The notes: generated by a model from the sequence alone, not told the origin. 64,000 nucleotides of DNA from Paenibacillus sp. USDA918EY (GCF_009870825.1 NZ_WTWY01000009.1:62001-126000); one strand, 5' to 3'. Shown: positions 52,624 to 61,579, counted from the stretch's first letter. Made by a program: numbers and translations.

Positions 52624-54225
52624 TTGTTCCGGTTCAAAGCTACAATTCTGGCATGGATGGCGGTTTTCCTGGCCGTGGGCGGAGCGGGATGCGGCAGCGG
52701 CGAACCCCTTGATCCGGACGCCAAACCCCATCCCGATGCCGGTGAGCATCTCGACATTTCCATCGCGTTTTGGGATATCGGCAGGGCGTTCGAAAAAAAC
52801 GACGCCGTGCTGCAGAAAATCGAGAGCGATTTCAACATTTCGATCAAACCGGTCCAAGTGAGTTACGCCGACTATGAGGAAAAATTCAAAATATGGGCGG
52901 CCTCCGGCCGGTTTCCCGACCTGTTCGCGCATTCGCTCGTCAGCGACTCTCCGGGAATTTATGCCGATTGGATCAAGCAGCGCCTCATCCGGCCGCTTCC
53001 CGACGATTTAACTCCTTATCCCAATGTATACCGGGTGGCGCAAATTCCCGATACGCTCGCCCTCCGCCGCAACAAAAAGCTGTACATGCTGCCGCGCATT
53101 GCATACCCGACCAACGATCTATGGATGCTGGAGCGGGTGGTGTTCGTCCGCAAGGATTGGATGAATAAGCTGGGTTTCTCGGACCCGGCAAATTTCGATG
53201 AATTTTCCAATATGATGAAAGCGTTTACTAATAATGATCCGGACGGCAACGGCCAACATGACACGGTCGGACTGACGGCCGCAAGCCTTGATTACTTGTC
53301 TTGGGTGTTCAGCCCCACGTTCCCGCAGTTTGCGGCAAGCAAATGGGTGCAGGAAAACAACCGGTGGATTCCCTATTATGCCTCTCCCAAAATGAACGCC
53401 GTTGCTGCGCAGTTCCGGGAGCTGTACGCAAACGGGGGCCTCGACCCGAACTTTTTTCTCGTAAAGGAAGCCGATGCGCTCGAACGGTTCACCCAAGGAC
53501 AAGCCGGCGCGCTCGCCTACAAGGCAACGCCCCAAAGCTTGAGCAAAATGGTCCGCATGTGGGACAAATACCACCCCGGCAAGGACTTTTACGACTCGGT
53601 CAAAATTTTGCGCCTGTGGCCGGCGGAAGACGGAAACCGCTACTATTACGTCGCGTCGACCTACTGGACGGAAAGCTACTTCAGCGCCAAAGTGGATGAC
53701 CGCAAAATGGACCGCATCTTGAGGCTGTACGATTATTTGCTTTCGCCCGAAGGCAAAATGCTCATGAAATACGGGATCGAAGGCAAAGATTACGAGAACA
53801 GGGACGGGCAAATCGTCATTACCCGGCCGCGGGAGGAAACGGGAGAATACGTCAGCCTCCAAAAGCTGTATCCTTCCACCGAAATCTTCGGCAATCTCGC
53901 CTCCTGGGGGCTGGAGCAATCGTACCGGCTCGACCCGATCAACAAAGACAATTACGGCGAAAAAAATATCCGCGCCTGCCTCGAAGAAATGCGGTGGCTG
54001 CTGAACAACGCCAGGGCAACGCCGTTTATGTATTCCATCATTTCGCTCTCCACCGACAACAAGGACAAGCTGAGCGCCGCCATCCATCCGATGGAAGACC
54101 TGACGAAAGCGGTCCTCGGCTCGGGCGACCCGGTAAAGCTGTGGCAGGACAACGTGAAATATTACAACCAAATCGGCCTGCCTGAGGCGATCCGGGAGGT
54201 CAACGACAAGCTCGCAGCGCGTTAA
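52624..54225 (+). CDS. Solute-binding lipoprotein (LplA-like), without local permease genes
   Basis: A 533-residue extracellular binding protein. A signal peptide (LAWMAVFLAVGGAGC) ends in a weak lipobox-like GGAGC. The mature protein has ISIAFWDIGRAFEKND, FPDLFAHSLVSDSPGIYADW and FTNNDPDGNGQHDTVGLTAA; the last is a calcium-loop-like DPDGNGQHD found in LplA/YtcQ-type binding proteins. TTG 52624 is preferred because AAAAGGAGTGG lies upstream. It is divergent from the YesM-like kinase and may serve one of the two permease pairs nearby or act as sensor partner of the kinase. Confidence 0.88.
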   Translation: MFRFKATILAWMAVFLAVGGAGCGSGEPLDPDAKPHPDAGEHLDISIAFWDIGRAFEKNDAVLQKIESDFNISIKPVQVSYADYEEKFKIWAASGRFPDLFAHSLVSDSPGIYADWIKQRLIRPLPDDLTPYPNVYRVAQIPDTLALRRNKKLYMLPRIAYPTNDLWMLERVVFVRKDWMNKLGFSDPANFDEFSNMMKAFTNNDPDGNGQHDTVGLTAASLDYLSWVFSPTFPQFAASKWVQENNRWIPYYASPKMNAVAAQFRELYANGGLDPNFFLVKEADALERFTQGQAGALAYKATPQSLSKMVRMWDKYHPGKDFYDSVKILRLWPAEDGNRYYYVASTYWTESYFSAKVDDRKMDRILRLYDYLLSPEGKMLMKYGIEGKDYENRDGQIVITRPREETGEYVSLQKLYPSTEIFGNLASWGLEQSYRLDPINKDNYGEKNIRACLEEMRWLLNNARATPFMYSIISLSTDNKDKLSAAIHPMEDLTKAVLGSGDPVKLWQDNVKYYNQIGLPEAIREVNDKLAAR

Positions 54226-54249
54226 CAAGCGGCGGCCCGGTCGCGTAGG

Positions 54250-54292
54250 GAAAAAAACGGAAAAGAAAAAGGCCGCGGAATGCCGCGCGCCT
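54250..54292 (-). terminator. Terminator of the phosphoesterase/alpha-galactosidase operon
   Basis: On the minus strand GGCGCGCGG..CCGCGGCC is followed by TTTTTCTTTT, downstream of the metallophosphoesterase gene at 54377. Confidence 0.8.
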
Positions 54293-54376
54293 GTTCGGAT
54301 CTAATCAGAACGAAACTGTCCAGGGCCCTGTAAATGTCCTGAAACGGGTTCAATGGCAAAGCCCTGCCGGTTTGAT

Positions 54377-55348
54377 CTACGATTGAACGAGCCGTCCTTC
54401 CGGCTGATGCTCCGGCTGCCCGCTCACGACGGTCCCATCGTTTTGGCGGATCCATGTCGCGAAATCCCGTTCCCCGGCCTTCAATTGAATGACGCGCGCT
54501 CCCGTCGGGAAGTGGTCCTTGCGCTTATGGCCGACGTAGCTGACGTATTTGGTCGCCCGCCCGTAGCAAAGCCGGATGCCGTGCAGCGTGCCGCAAAAAT
54601 CGTTGGCATGGTCATGCCCGACGAAAGTGCCCATCACGTCGCCCATTTCAAGCATCGCCGCAAACATGCCCGAATTGAATCGCGGCGCGGAACACGTGCC
54701 GTCCAAGCGGTGTCCGCGGCACACCTCCGTATCCCACACCTCGTTGTATTCCGGCAGCGGGATATGGAAAAAGGCGAGCGCCGGCAGCGGCATGCCTCCG
54801 TTTAGCTCCGTTAACGCCCGGGACTCGGACACGTACCAATTGATCTGGTCTCTGCGGATCCAATCATACCCGCCGAACGGGGAGTAATCGCCGCTGTCGA
54901 GAAAATAAAGCGCGGCTCCCGCTTTGCCGCCGTCGTCCTGGACGGTCAACAAAAAATTGCCCGCCCCGCTGACCCCCGGCGGATCTGCCTTTGCGACGCA
55001 ATATTCATGCTGCAGCTGCAGCCGGTGCATCTCCGCCCGGGTGACGTGTCCTTCCGAATCGTGGTTGCCGAAAACCGCAGCCCACGGTACGCGATTGTCC
55101 TCGGCGACGGCCACGGCCCTGCGGAACGACGCCGTCGGGTCTTTCGTTCTCGCACTGGCGATGACGTCTCCGGTGAACACGACCAAATCGGGTCGTTCCT
55201 CCCGGATGACCATCTCCATTAAACGCCGCGTCTCTTCGTCCAGCTTGGGGGATTCGGGGTCGTAATCAAATTCGTCGATAAATTCGACATCCGTAAACTG
55301 GACGATGACAAACGTGCCGTCATCGCGGAATTTCAAGCTTTTGTTCAT
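54377..55348 (-). CDS. Cytoplasmic metallophosphoesterase (Icc-like)
   Basis: A 323-residue calcineurin-like phosphoesterase. Metal-binding motifs are QFTDVEFIDEFDYD (first motif, with the usual D-x-H replaced by D-V-E), FTGDVIAS, AVFGNHDSEG, FFHIPLPEY and GHDHANDFC. No signal peptide is evident. ATG 55348 with GGAGG upstream is preferred; ATG 55462, overlapping the previous stop, would add 38 unconserved residues. It is co-transcribed with the alpha-galactosidase-like gene. The D-V-E variant at motif I is noteworthy since the His is normally a metal ligand. Confidence 0.85.
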   Translation of the reverse strand: MNKSLKFRDDGTFVIVQFTDVEFIDEFDYDPESPKLDEETRRLMEMVIREERPDLVVFTGDVIASARTKDPTASFRRAVAVAEDNRVPWAAVFGNHDSEGHVTRAEMHRLQLQHEYCVAKADPPGVSGAGNFLLTVQDDGGKAGAALYFLDSGDYSPFGGYDWIRRDQINWYVSESRALTELNGGMPLPALAFFHIPLPEYNEVWDTEVCRGHRLDGTCSAPRFNSGMFAAMLEMGDVMGTFVGHDHANDFCGTLHGIRLCYGRATKYVSYVGHKRKDHFPTGARVIQLKAGERDFATWIRQNDGTVVSGQPEHQPEGRLVQS

Positions 55349-55458
55349 TTTGCAGCGAGCCTCCGTTCTCGGATCAGGTTGTGCGGCATGTTCCTCATGC
55401 CGATGCTTGCTTGCCGCCAAACAAGCCTTTGCCTGTCGTTTCAGGCGTCTATCGTCCG

Positions 55459-57609
55459 TCATCCTTCAGGCTTTTCGATGACAAGCCAGGTCATGCTTTT
55501 TCCCGCCACCGTAACGGGAACTTCCGCATGGAACGTCCGGTCCAGTTCATAAAACACCGGCGTCCCCTCCCGCTCCCGAATGGACGCCGCATCCGTCAAG
55601 CCGGTGTAATAAAGCGGCAGGCGGAGTGTCGTTCGGAGCGGCCCGTCAAGCGGATTATGCACGACGGCGAGCCCCCTGTGCGCCAAGCGGGGATTCACGT
55701 GCAGGATGCAATCGTAATCCCGGCCGTCGGGCCTGCGGACATGGATCATGTCCGAATCGAGGATCGGGCGGTATGTTTTATAAAAATCGACCCACCGCCG
55801 GACAACCCGCTTCGTCTCCTCCGTATCAAATAGGCGACGGCCCCTGTAAATGGCCTGCACTCCCGAGGCGAAATTGTTCGCCAGATGGGATGCGTAGTCG
55901 TCCAAATGTTCGGAAAGCGGTTCCAAAATCGCTTCGGCCCCTCCTCCATGATAAGGCATCAAAGGGACGAACATCCAGCCCATGCCCGGCGTTTTTTCCC
56001 AAGTGCCGTCAAAAATGTTTTGCCGGGCCAAGATCAGCTGCCTTTCCCTCGGCAAGGCCCAGTTGACTTCGCGGTATCCCATGCCCGTTTTGTTCGAGCC
56101 GTTCAGAAAATACCAATCCGGCACGTTGAGGTACACGCCGCTTCCCCTGCACCATTTGTAAAAATCGGTGATCGCCCTCCACTGCATCCACTGCGAATCC
56201 TCCCGTCCGATATGGCCCGGATGCTCCGTCGAGCCGCAAATGTCGCCTGCATACGAGCCGTCATGCTCCAATGCGTCAAAGCCGGTCCGCTCCAGAAAGG
56301 TCCTCATTTTTTGCAAATATCCGCGGCCCCAGCGGCTCCCCAAACATGGCGCATGCACATAATAAGCCCCGTTCGGGTTGACGACATCTTCTTCGGCGCC
56401 GATCGTCCGGCTCGCAAGCAGGGAGTATCCGCCGATCCGGATGCCCTTACGATGCGCATAGTCGGCCAACTCCTTCATCCGCTTTATATATGCGGGATCG
56501 TCATTCTCCATGTCAAAGCCGCTTCCGAAAGACAAGATCACCATTTCGAAGCCGACTTCGGCGCATTGGTCGATGGCCGCCCGCACTTCATCCGCCCCGT
56601 CGCTCATGACGTGCATGAAAATCGGATTGTCTTCGACCCAAGGGGCCAAAACGCGGTACATCCTTTTTTGCGCAAGCCCCTTGCGTTCACGGTCCGTGCT
56701 GTCATGAACCAGCTCAAACGTCCGGAACGTGTCGAACGCCTCGCCGGGCGGCAGGGTAACCCCGGGTCCAAGCGGCGGCTTGCTGACAAGCAGCAGCGGA
56801 GTAAGGCAATCATAATTTACCTGCGACGTGTAATCGGGATCGGGCAGCCAGCAGGTCGTGCGGTTCGCTTTTTTCCGGGTCATCCCCTGGAAGGCGTAAT
56901 CGCTCTCCACATCGATGTTCGGATAATCCCAACGGTCCGGCGTCTCCACGGGCGACTCCCACTCCACGACGGCCAGCATTTCACTCGTAAACGAATCGAT
57001 CCGCCATGCCCTTTCGCTTCCGTTGCGGAGGGAAAACCATTTGGCCAGCAGCGGCAGGCCGTCGTACATCTCGTAATGGACGGATAAAACGAGCCCTTTC
57101 AATTCTTTCGCACGCTCCGGCGGCGCAAAATGCAGGGTGAGCGACATCCCCGGCGGAGGCCAAACGGCAGCTTCCGTTTCGGAAACGCGCCGGTACGGAA
57201 ACCGCTCCTTGATCGGCCCCGTTTCATACCCCGTGCATTGAAAGGCATCTTGGTTTGCCGTCAGGGCGTCGACCCACTCGCGCCGCAAGTAACCGTATTC
57301 CGCCTGCCCTTTTAAGCCGCCGATTTCGTAGTCGATCCCGTTCAGACGGATGAGCGCCTCCGGTTTCACGCCCCGGATGATCGTCTCCGAGGTCATCAGG
57401 TTGTCGAAGGCAACCGTGGCGGCATTCGGGAATAAGCGCCATGTACGGCGAATCAAACCGTTGTCCATCACGAGTTCGTGCGGATGTTCCGTGCCGTATA
57501 CTCCCGTGCGGAAAGGTTCGGGGCGGAGCAGCCAATCGTCCTTCGGACGGGACGGCCTGTTGCCGGACAACCGCGGCAGCTTGACGGTTCGTAGTTCTTC
57601 AAAGATCAA
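55459..57609 (-). CDS. Alpha-galactosidase-like glycoside hydrolase
   Basis: A 716-residue protein with an N-terminal beta-sandwich (residues 1-330), a TIM barrel (about 330-620) and a C-terminal beta domain. The barrel has ADEVRAAIDQCAEVGFEMV, KGIRIGGYSLLAS, and FDALEHDGSYAGD, where the Asp is a likely catalytic nucleophile, and it resembles GH36/GH27-type enzymes. No signal peptide is present, so it acts inside the cell on imported oligosaccharides. TTG 57609 follows AGGAGTGGG. It is divergent from an AraC regulator that probably controls it. Confidence 0.8.
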   Translation of the reverse strand: MIFEELRTVKLPRLSGNRPSRPKDDWLLRPEPFRTGVYGTEHPHELVMDNGLIRRTWRLFPNAATVAFDNLMTSETIIRGVKPEALIRLNGIDYEIGGLKGQAEYGYLRREWVDALTANQDAFQCTGYETGPIKERFPYRRVSETEAAVWPPPGMSLTLHFAPPERAKELKGLVLSVHYEMYDGLPLLAKWFSLRNGSERAWRIDSFTSEMLAVVEWESPVETPDRWDYPNIDVESDYAFQGMTRKKANRTTCWLPDPDYTSQVNYDCLTPLLLVSKPPLGPGVTLPPGEAFDTFRTFELVHDSTDRERKGLAQKRMYRVLAPWVEDNPIFMHVMSDGADEVRAAIDQCAEVGFEMVILSFGSGFDMENDDPAYIKRMKELADYAHRKGIRIGGYSLLASRTIGAEEDVVNPNGAYYVHAPCLGSRWGRGYLQKMRTFLERTGFDALEHDGSYAGDICGSTEHPGHIGREDSQWMQWRAITDFYKWCRGSGVYLNVPDWYFLNGSNKTGMGYREVNWALPRERQLILARQNIFDGTWEKTPGMGWMFVPLMPYHGGGAEAILEPLSEHLDDYASHLANNFASGVQAIYRGRRLFDTEETKRVVRRWVDFYKTYRPILDSDMIHVRRPDGRDYDCILHVNPRLAHRGLAVVHNPLDGPLRTTLRLPLYYTGLTDAASIREREGTPVFYELDRTFHAEVPVTVAGKSMTWLVIEKPEG

Positions 57610-57759
57610 ATGGACCCACTCCTAAAACTAAATGGCGTTACAGTTCCATTTTAGCGGGGGCCCGTTATAATGGATTTATACAATTCACAGTTGTTTTTTT
57701 CCAAGTCCGCGCTGCGGCGGCAGCGGGGCGATCCTTCAAGTTACTGAGGCAGGGGGCGG
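57610..57759. promoter_or_regulatory. Divergent promoter region of the hydrolase and AraC genes
   Basis: On the plus strand TATAAT (57666-57671) is a candidate -10 for the AraC gene, with only a weak -35 (TTCCAT, 16 bases before). On the minus strand no clear pair was seen. No cre site was found here. Confidence 0.4.
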
Positions 57760-58596
57760 ATTCCCATCGACCGGAGGCTGCTTTTTAAGCAATACGTATC
57801 CAACGTCCAGACCAATCTGTTTATCGCCGATATCAACAAAGTTTCTCCGGATTGGGGCAGCCCTTCCTTTATCCCCGATGCGCATAAATTTTATTTTTTT
57901 ATGGAAGGGGAAGGCTGGCTCCGCATCAACGGCGCGGAGTATTCGCCCAAGCCCGGCCAGCTGTTTTTGATCCCGGAAGGCGTCCATCAGGCCCACGGCA
58001 CGGTCGGCGGCAACACGTTCCTCATGTACTGGTGCCATTTTTCCGCGGGCGTCTCGGATTTGAACATTTTGCAGGCGCTTGAAAAACCGGACTATATCAA
58101 CGTCGAAGAACCGGACAAGGTCGTGCGGTTGTTCAAGGATCTGATTCATTATCACCGCAGCGACGAGCTGCTGGCCGGCTGGAAGGTCAATTCCGTTTTG
58201 CTGGAACTGCTCTGTTATTTTTTCGAACGTTCGGGCATCCGCCGCGTCAATTTAACCGGTTCGCCTTCGCACCAGGCGATGGAAACGGTCATCCGTTATA
58301 TGGAGGAGAATATTTCGAAGCCGCTTTCGGTAAAGGATTTGGCGAAGCAGGTTCATCTGAACCCGAACTATTTCAGCCAGCTGTTCCGCAATATGCTCGG
58401 ATTGTCGCCGATCCACTACTTGAACCGGATGCGCATGGAGGAAGCGAAAACGCTGCTGGCCGGAACCGAGCTGACCGTATCGGAAATCGCCTCCCGGGTC
58501 GGCATCGAGCCGCATTATTTCAGCCGGATGTTCAAAATGCAGGAAGGGCATTCGCCTTCGGAATACCGGAAGATGGGACGTTCGAAGGAGGTGTAG
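57760..58596 (+). CDS. AraC-family transcriptional regulator with cupin sensor domain (non-ATG start)
   Basis: A regulator of about 278 residues. The N-terminal cupin domain (PIDRRLLFKQYVSNVQ; WLRINGAEYSPKPGQLFLIP) senses a sugar. Two helix-turn-helix motifs lie at the C-terminus (VKDLAKQVHLNPNYFSQLF; VSEIASRVGIEPHYFSRMF). The frame with clear cupin homology extends far upstream of the first ATG (57901), back to a stop at 57745. No ATG, GTG or TTG is well placed; ATT 57760 after GAGG (57746) is the most plausible start. It is divergent from the alpha-galactosidase-like gene. A fragment of it recurs at 60935. Confidence 0.8.
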   Translation: MPIDRRLLFKQYVSNVQTNLFIADINKVSPDWGSPSFIPDAHKFYFFMEGEGWLRINGAEYSPKPGQLFLIPEGVHQAHGTVGGNTFLMYWCHFSAGVSDLNILQALEKPDYINVEEPDKVVRLFKDLIHYHRSDELLAGWKVNSVLLELLCYFFERSGIRRVNLTGSPSHQAMETVIRYMEENISKPLSVKDLAKQVHLNPNYFSQLFRNMLGLSPIHYLNRMRMEEAKTLLAGTELTVSEIASRVGIEPHYFSRMFKMQEGHSPSEYRKMGRSKEV

Positions 58597-58603
58597 CGGA
58601 AAA

Positions 58604-58632
58604 GAAAAAAAACGCCGAATGGCGTTTTGGGG
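58604..58632. terminator. Terminator between AraC gene and ABC exporter
   Basis: AAACGCC GAAT GGCGTTT with a long A run to the left, read on the minus strand as a T run (TTTTTTTTCTTTTCC), makes a strong terminator for the exporter. It can also serve the AraC gene. Confidence 0.88.
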
Positions 58633-58670
58633 CTGCCGGGAATCCACCCTGACGGCCTGAATCATCACAC

Positions 58671-60413
58671 TTATATTTTCTGTTTTTCATGCATCGAGTA
58701 AAAAATACCTTTTCTGGACAGCAATTCATCCGGGCTGCCTTTCTCCACGATCTTGCCGTTATCGACCACGATGACGTAGTCAGCATACTTAATCGTTGAT
58801 AGTCTATGCGCAATGACCAGAATGGTTTGCTGACCTTTCAATTTTAATAAAGTATCATTTAAATCACTTTCCGTGATGGCATCTAAAGCAGAAGTATATT
58901 CATCTAACATGAGAATTTTGGGATCATTCATGAAAGTTCTGGCTAATAAGATCCTTTGAATTTCTCCGCCTGATAAATTTTCTCCGTTGCTTTCAACCTT
59001 TGTATCATATTTGTTCGGCAAGGTCTCGACAAAATCTTTCACATGCGCAAGTTCAACCACATGATGAAACCTTTGGATTAGCGCCTCATTCATCTCTTCC
59101 TTTTTTATTGGATAAATAATATTCTCAAGAATGCTATGGTTCCAAAGGATCGTTTTTTGCGGATTATAGCCCACATACTTTCTAAACTTATGGATGTTGA
59201 ATTCAGAAATGCTGGTTCCGTCAAGCAATATTTCTCCGGACTCCGGTTCAATATGTCGATGAACCAATTCGAATAAAGTAGATTTTCCCGACCCGCTTAA
59301 GCCTACAATGCCGATAAAGCTCCCTGGTGCTACATCTAAGTTGAAATTCGAAATCCCGGAGGAGTTTTCACCTGCGTAGCTATAAGAAACATTTTTGAAT
59401 TCCAACCTAGGTATGTTATTAAAATCAGGAGTTAGGCTACCATATTTCAACTTGTCCAAATTAAGAATTTCATTTATATTTCCCGTAATGACTTTCATTC
59501 TGGTTAAATCTATATTTACTGTAAACAACGACTTAAAAATGCTGTACAGTCTTGGGAGCAATATAATAAACGCCAGTAGCGTGCCCGGTGAGATTTTTCC
59601 TGATAATATTAAATAAAGGCTGTAACCATATATAATTCCCGTAATTAACGAGATCACCGTATCCGCGATCAAGTTTACGACCATGTTATGAAAAACATAG
59701 GACTGTTTTGATATTTTCCAAGCTTGATCATTCCATTGATCCCACCTCTTTTTTTCAACCTCTTGCCCGTTAAATATTTGAACCGATTTAAGATTAGAAA
59801 AAAAATCATTTAAATAACCCATGCCTTTTTCCAGGATCGAATAATAACTTTCGTCAAGTTTTTCAGTTTTTTTTCTAAATCGTTTGAAAATGTACATAAA
59901 AACCGGAAACGAAATCATTGCAACGAACGTAAGTTCAAAGCTCATTGAAAACATGATCCACAAAGTGGCAAACAATAAAATGAGATTTGATACGACCGAC
60001 ATCACGGTCTCTACAACGAATACCTCACATAACATCCCGACTTGGGATGTTAGCCGGTTAATAATTTCTCCTCGTCCAACCTGATCGACCTGTTTAGGCC
60101 TAATCTGAAGTAAATGCGAAAATAATCGTACCCTTAAGTTTTTTGAAAGTTTATTTCCTAGCTCATTGTTGTAATACGCTGTAAAACTACGGAGTGCGGC
60201 AAATACAATAGGAATGAATACGATTAACAAAATATAAAAAATGGCAGTATGTATTTCCTTTTTGGGCAAAAGCTCATCGAACAAATCTTTAAAAATTACG
60301 GGTTGCAGTATGGAAACTAATGAAGCGGATATATTGAAAAATAAAATGAGAAACAGAACTTTTTTGCTTTTCTTTAACACCTCGATAATGGCACTCCTGG
60401 CTTGATTCACCAT
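58671..60413 (-). CDS. ABC exporter, fused permease-ATPase
   Basis: A 580-residue half-transporter: six membrane helices (residues about 15-300) and an ATPase domain with Walker A GLSGSGKSTLFEL, signature NLSGGEIQRILLAR, Walker B ILMLDEYTSALD and H loop VIAHRLST. No C39 protease domain is present. It resembles exporters of lipids, drugs or peptides. ATG 60413 follows GAGAGG. The gene is clearly AT-richer than its surroundings, with codon use different from its neighbours, suggesting acquisition by transfer. A 31- to 45-residue ORF ends 23 bases upstream on the same strand. Confidence 0.9.
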   Translation of the reverse strand: MVNQARSAIIEVLKKSKKVLFLILFFNISASLVSILQPVIFKDLFDELLPKKEIHTAIFYILLIVFIPIVFAALRSFTAYYNNELGNKLSKNLRVRLFSHLLQIRPKQVDQVGRGEIINRLTSQVGMLCEVFVVETVMSVVSNLILLFATLWIMFSMSFELTFVAMISFPVFMYIFKRFRKKTEKLDESYYSILEKGMGYLNDFFSNLKSVQIFNGQEVEKKRWDQWNDQAWKISKQSYVFHNMVVNLIADTVISLITGIIYGYSLYLILSGKISPGTLLAFIILLPRLYSIFKSLFTVNIDLTRMKVITGNINEILNLDKLKYGSLTPDFNNIPRLEFKNVSYSYAGENSSGISNFNLDVAPGSFIGIVGLSGSGKSTLFELVHRHIEPESGEILLDGTSISEFNIHKFRKYVGYNPQKTILWNHSILENIIYPIKKEEMNEALIQRFHHVVELAHVKDFVETLPNKYDTKVESNGENLSGGEIQRILLARTFMNDPKILMLDEYTSALDAITESDLNDTLLKLKGQQTILVIAHRLSTIKYADYVIVVDNGKIVEKGSPDELLSRKGIFYSMHEKQKI

Positions 60414-60436
60414 TGCACCGCCTCTCGCGATTTTTT

Positions 60437-60532
60437 TCACGGTTCATGCGTATAGAGTACGTAATAATGATCTCTGACATCATCGAAATCATTCACTGGT
60501 CTTCTAGAAATTTCTACCCAAGAATGAAACAT
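60437..60532 (-). CDS. Possible small peptide upstream of the exporter
   Basis: A 31-residue frame (MFHSWVEISRRPVNDF..., ending YVLYTHEP) begins at ATG 60532 with GAGGG about 12 bases upstream; a TTG at 60574 would give 45 residues. It ends 23 bases before the exporter start. It is rich in Asp, Arg and Tyr and has no recognised leader. It might be the exported peptide, but chance is not excluded. Confidence 0.3.
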   Translation of the reverse strand: MFHSWVEISRRPVNDFDDVRDHYYVLYTHEP

Positions 60533-60596
60533 AAAATCTAATGACCCTCTCTTTTTGGGTTTAGCAATAATCAACTCCGATTTTAATCCCTAAAAA

Positions 60597-60743
60597 TTAC
60601 ACTGTTCCATGGCGGGCTGCGTTGACGAAGTGGAAGGGTTTATGTTCGGATCGTACCTGTCCCTTATCCCTACTGAATGTGATCTCAGCAAAGTCAGGTA
60701 CATAGATGAATTCGTGATAATAATATCTAGTGCGATAGATCAT
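60597..60743 (-). CDS. Possible 48-residue ORF, unknown
   Basis: The frame (MIYRTRYYYHEFIYVPDFAE... ending HFVNAARHGTV) starts at ATG 60743 with a weak ACAGG site. It lies in the AT-rich islet on the same strand as the exporter. The composition is protein-like (aromatic and charged), but no family was recognised; it may be a remnant of a larger gene. Confidence 0.3.
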   Translation of the reverse strand: MIYRTRYYYHEFIYVPDFAEITFSRDKGQVRSEHKPFHFVNAARHGTV

Positions 60744-60870
60744 TTATACCTGTCAGAATATATGTATTTACCCTAGAAATAGTAGAGTCTTATCAAATAC
60801 TTTCGAACTAAACAAGTCAATTGATGCGCCTGGGATGCCGGGTGCGCGCCCTCCCCACCTGTAACGGAAC

Positions 60871-60905
60871 GCAAAAAAGCCGGGCTGCTCGCCGAGCCCC
60901 CGGCC
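60871..60905 (-). terminator. Rho-independent terminator
   Basis: On the minus strand GGCCGGGGGCTCG pairs imperfectly with CGAGCAGCCCGGC, followed by TTTTTTG. It would end transcription coming from the broken VOC gene. Confidence 0.75.
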
Positions 60906-60934
60906 ACTCTTTACCGTTTCATCTTATAAAACTC

Positions 60935-60999
60935 ACTGACCGGGTCGGAAATCGCCTTCCGGGTCGGCATCGAACCGCATCATTTTAGCCGGATGTTCA
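60935..60999 (+). repeat. Diverged copy of the AraC-gene HTH segment
   Basis: The 65 bases match 58471-58535 with about six differences and no gaps (for example both contain CGGGTCGGCATCGA). The copied part encodes the second helix-turn-helix. No further AraC similarity was seen on the left side, and on the right the match stops at the stop codon of the VOC remnant, where TTCA is shared. Confidence 0.85.
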
Positions 61000-61384
61000 C
61001 TTACTTTTTTCCATCACGGCAAAGTAATTTTCTTCATCATCCGCAAAGTTAAACACTCTTCCGGCAGGCATAACGACAATTTCCCCGACCTTGACGTTTT
61101 TATTGGTTAAGTCGCCATGAATTGATCGAGATGTTCCGTAAAAAACATTAAGGAAGGCGTCCCGAGGTTCATACCGGGATCATTTTGGCAACGAACTCCT
61201 TATTATGAAGCACGATGCTTGTTTCTCCCTTGGCGGGAGCGACTTCGATCCATCTCATCTCGCCGCTCGTTTCTTCCGAAACGACGTGAAAACCCAACTT
61301 TTCCGTCCAAAAATCCCGCGACTGGTCCTGATTGTTTACATACAGCATAATTTGACCGACTTTACTGATCATTGATTTATACAC
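60997..61384 (-). pseudogene. VOC (glyoxalase-like) protein gene with two frameshifts
   Basis: The first part (SKVGQIMLYVNNQDQSRDFW to ...LHNKEFVAKMIP) is a VOC-family start but stops at 61169. The family sequence goes on in a second frame (NLGTPSLMFFTEHLDQ) and then a third (GDLTNKNVKVGEIVVMPAG to NYFAVMEKSK, stop at 60997-60999). Two single-base losses, near 61171 (CCGGTATG) and near 61110 (CAATTCATGG), explain this, and both lie at short homopolymers. The likely start is ATG 61372 with AAAGGAG upstream. Intact homologues have about 125 residues. Function unknown. Confidence 0.8.
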
Positions 61385-61457
61385 TCCTTTGGTTTCGTCT
61401 TTGCCAAACTTCTTATGGCTTTCAATCCTTCGTTGTAACCATCTTTCTGTTGTTCAC

Positions 61458-61487
61458 AATATACCACCAAAGGAATATTCCCGTCAA
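61458..61487 (-). promoter_or_regulatory. Promoter of the VOC gene with palindrome in the spacer
   Basis: TTGACG (61482-61487) and TATATT (61458-61463) are 18 bases apart on the minus strand. GGAATATTCC, a perfect 10-base palindrome, lies in the spacer and a half copy precedes the -35, resembling an operator. Confidence 0.55.
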
Positions 61488-61579
61488 GGAATATTATTTG
61501 AAACTTGCGAAAATAAATCTGGAGCTATCACATGATTTCTTTTAATGTGATCATTTCGGCACCGATGAAGATCATACCC

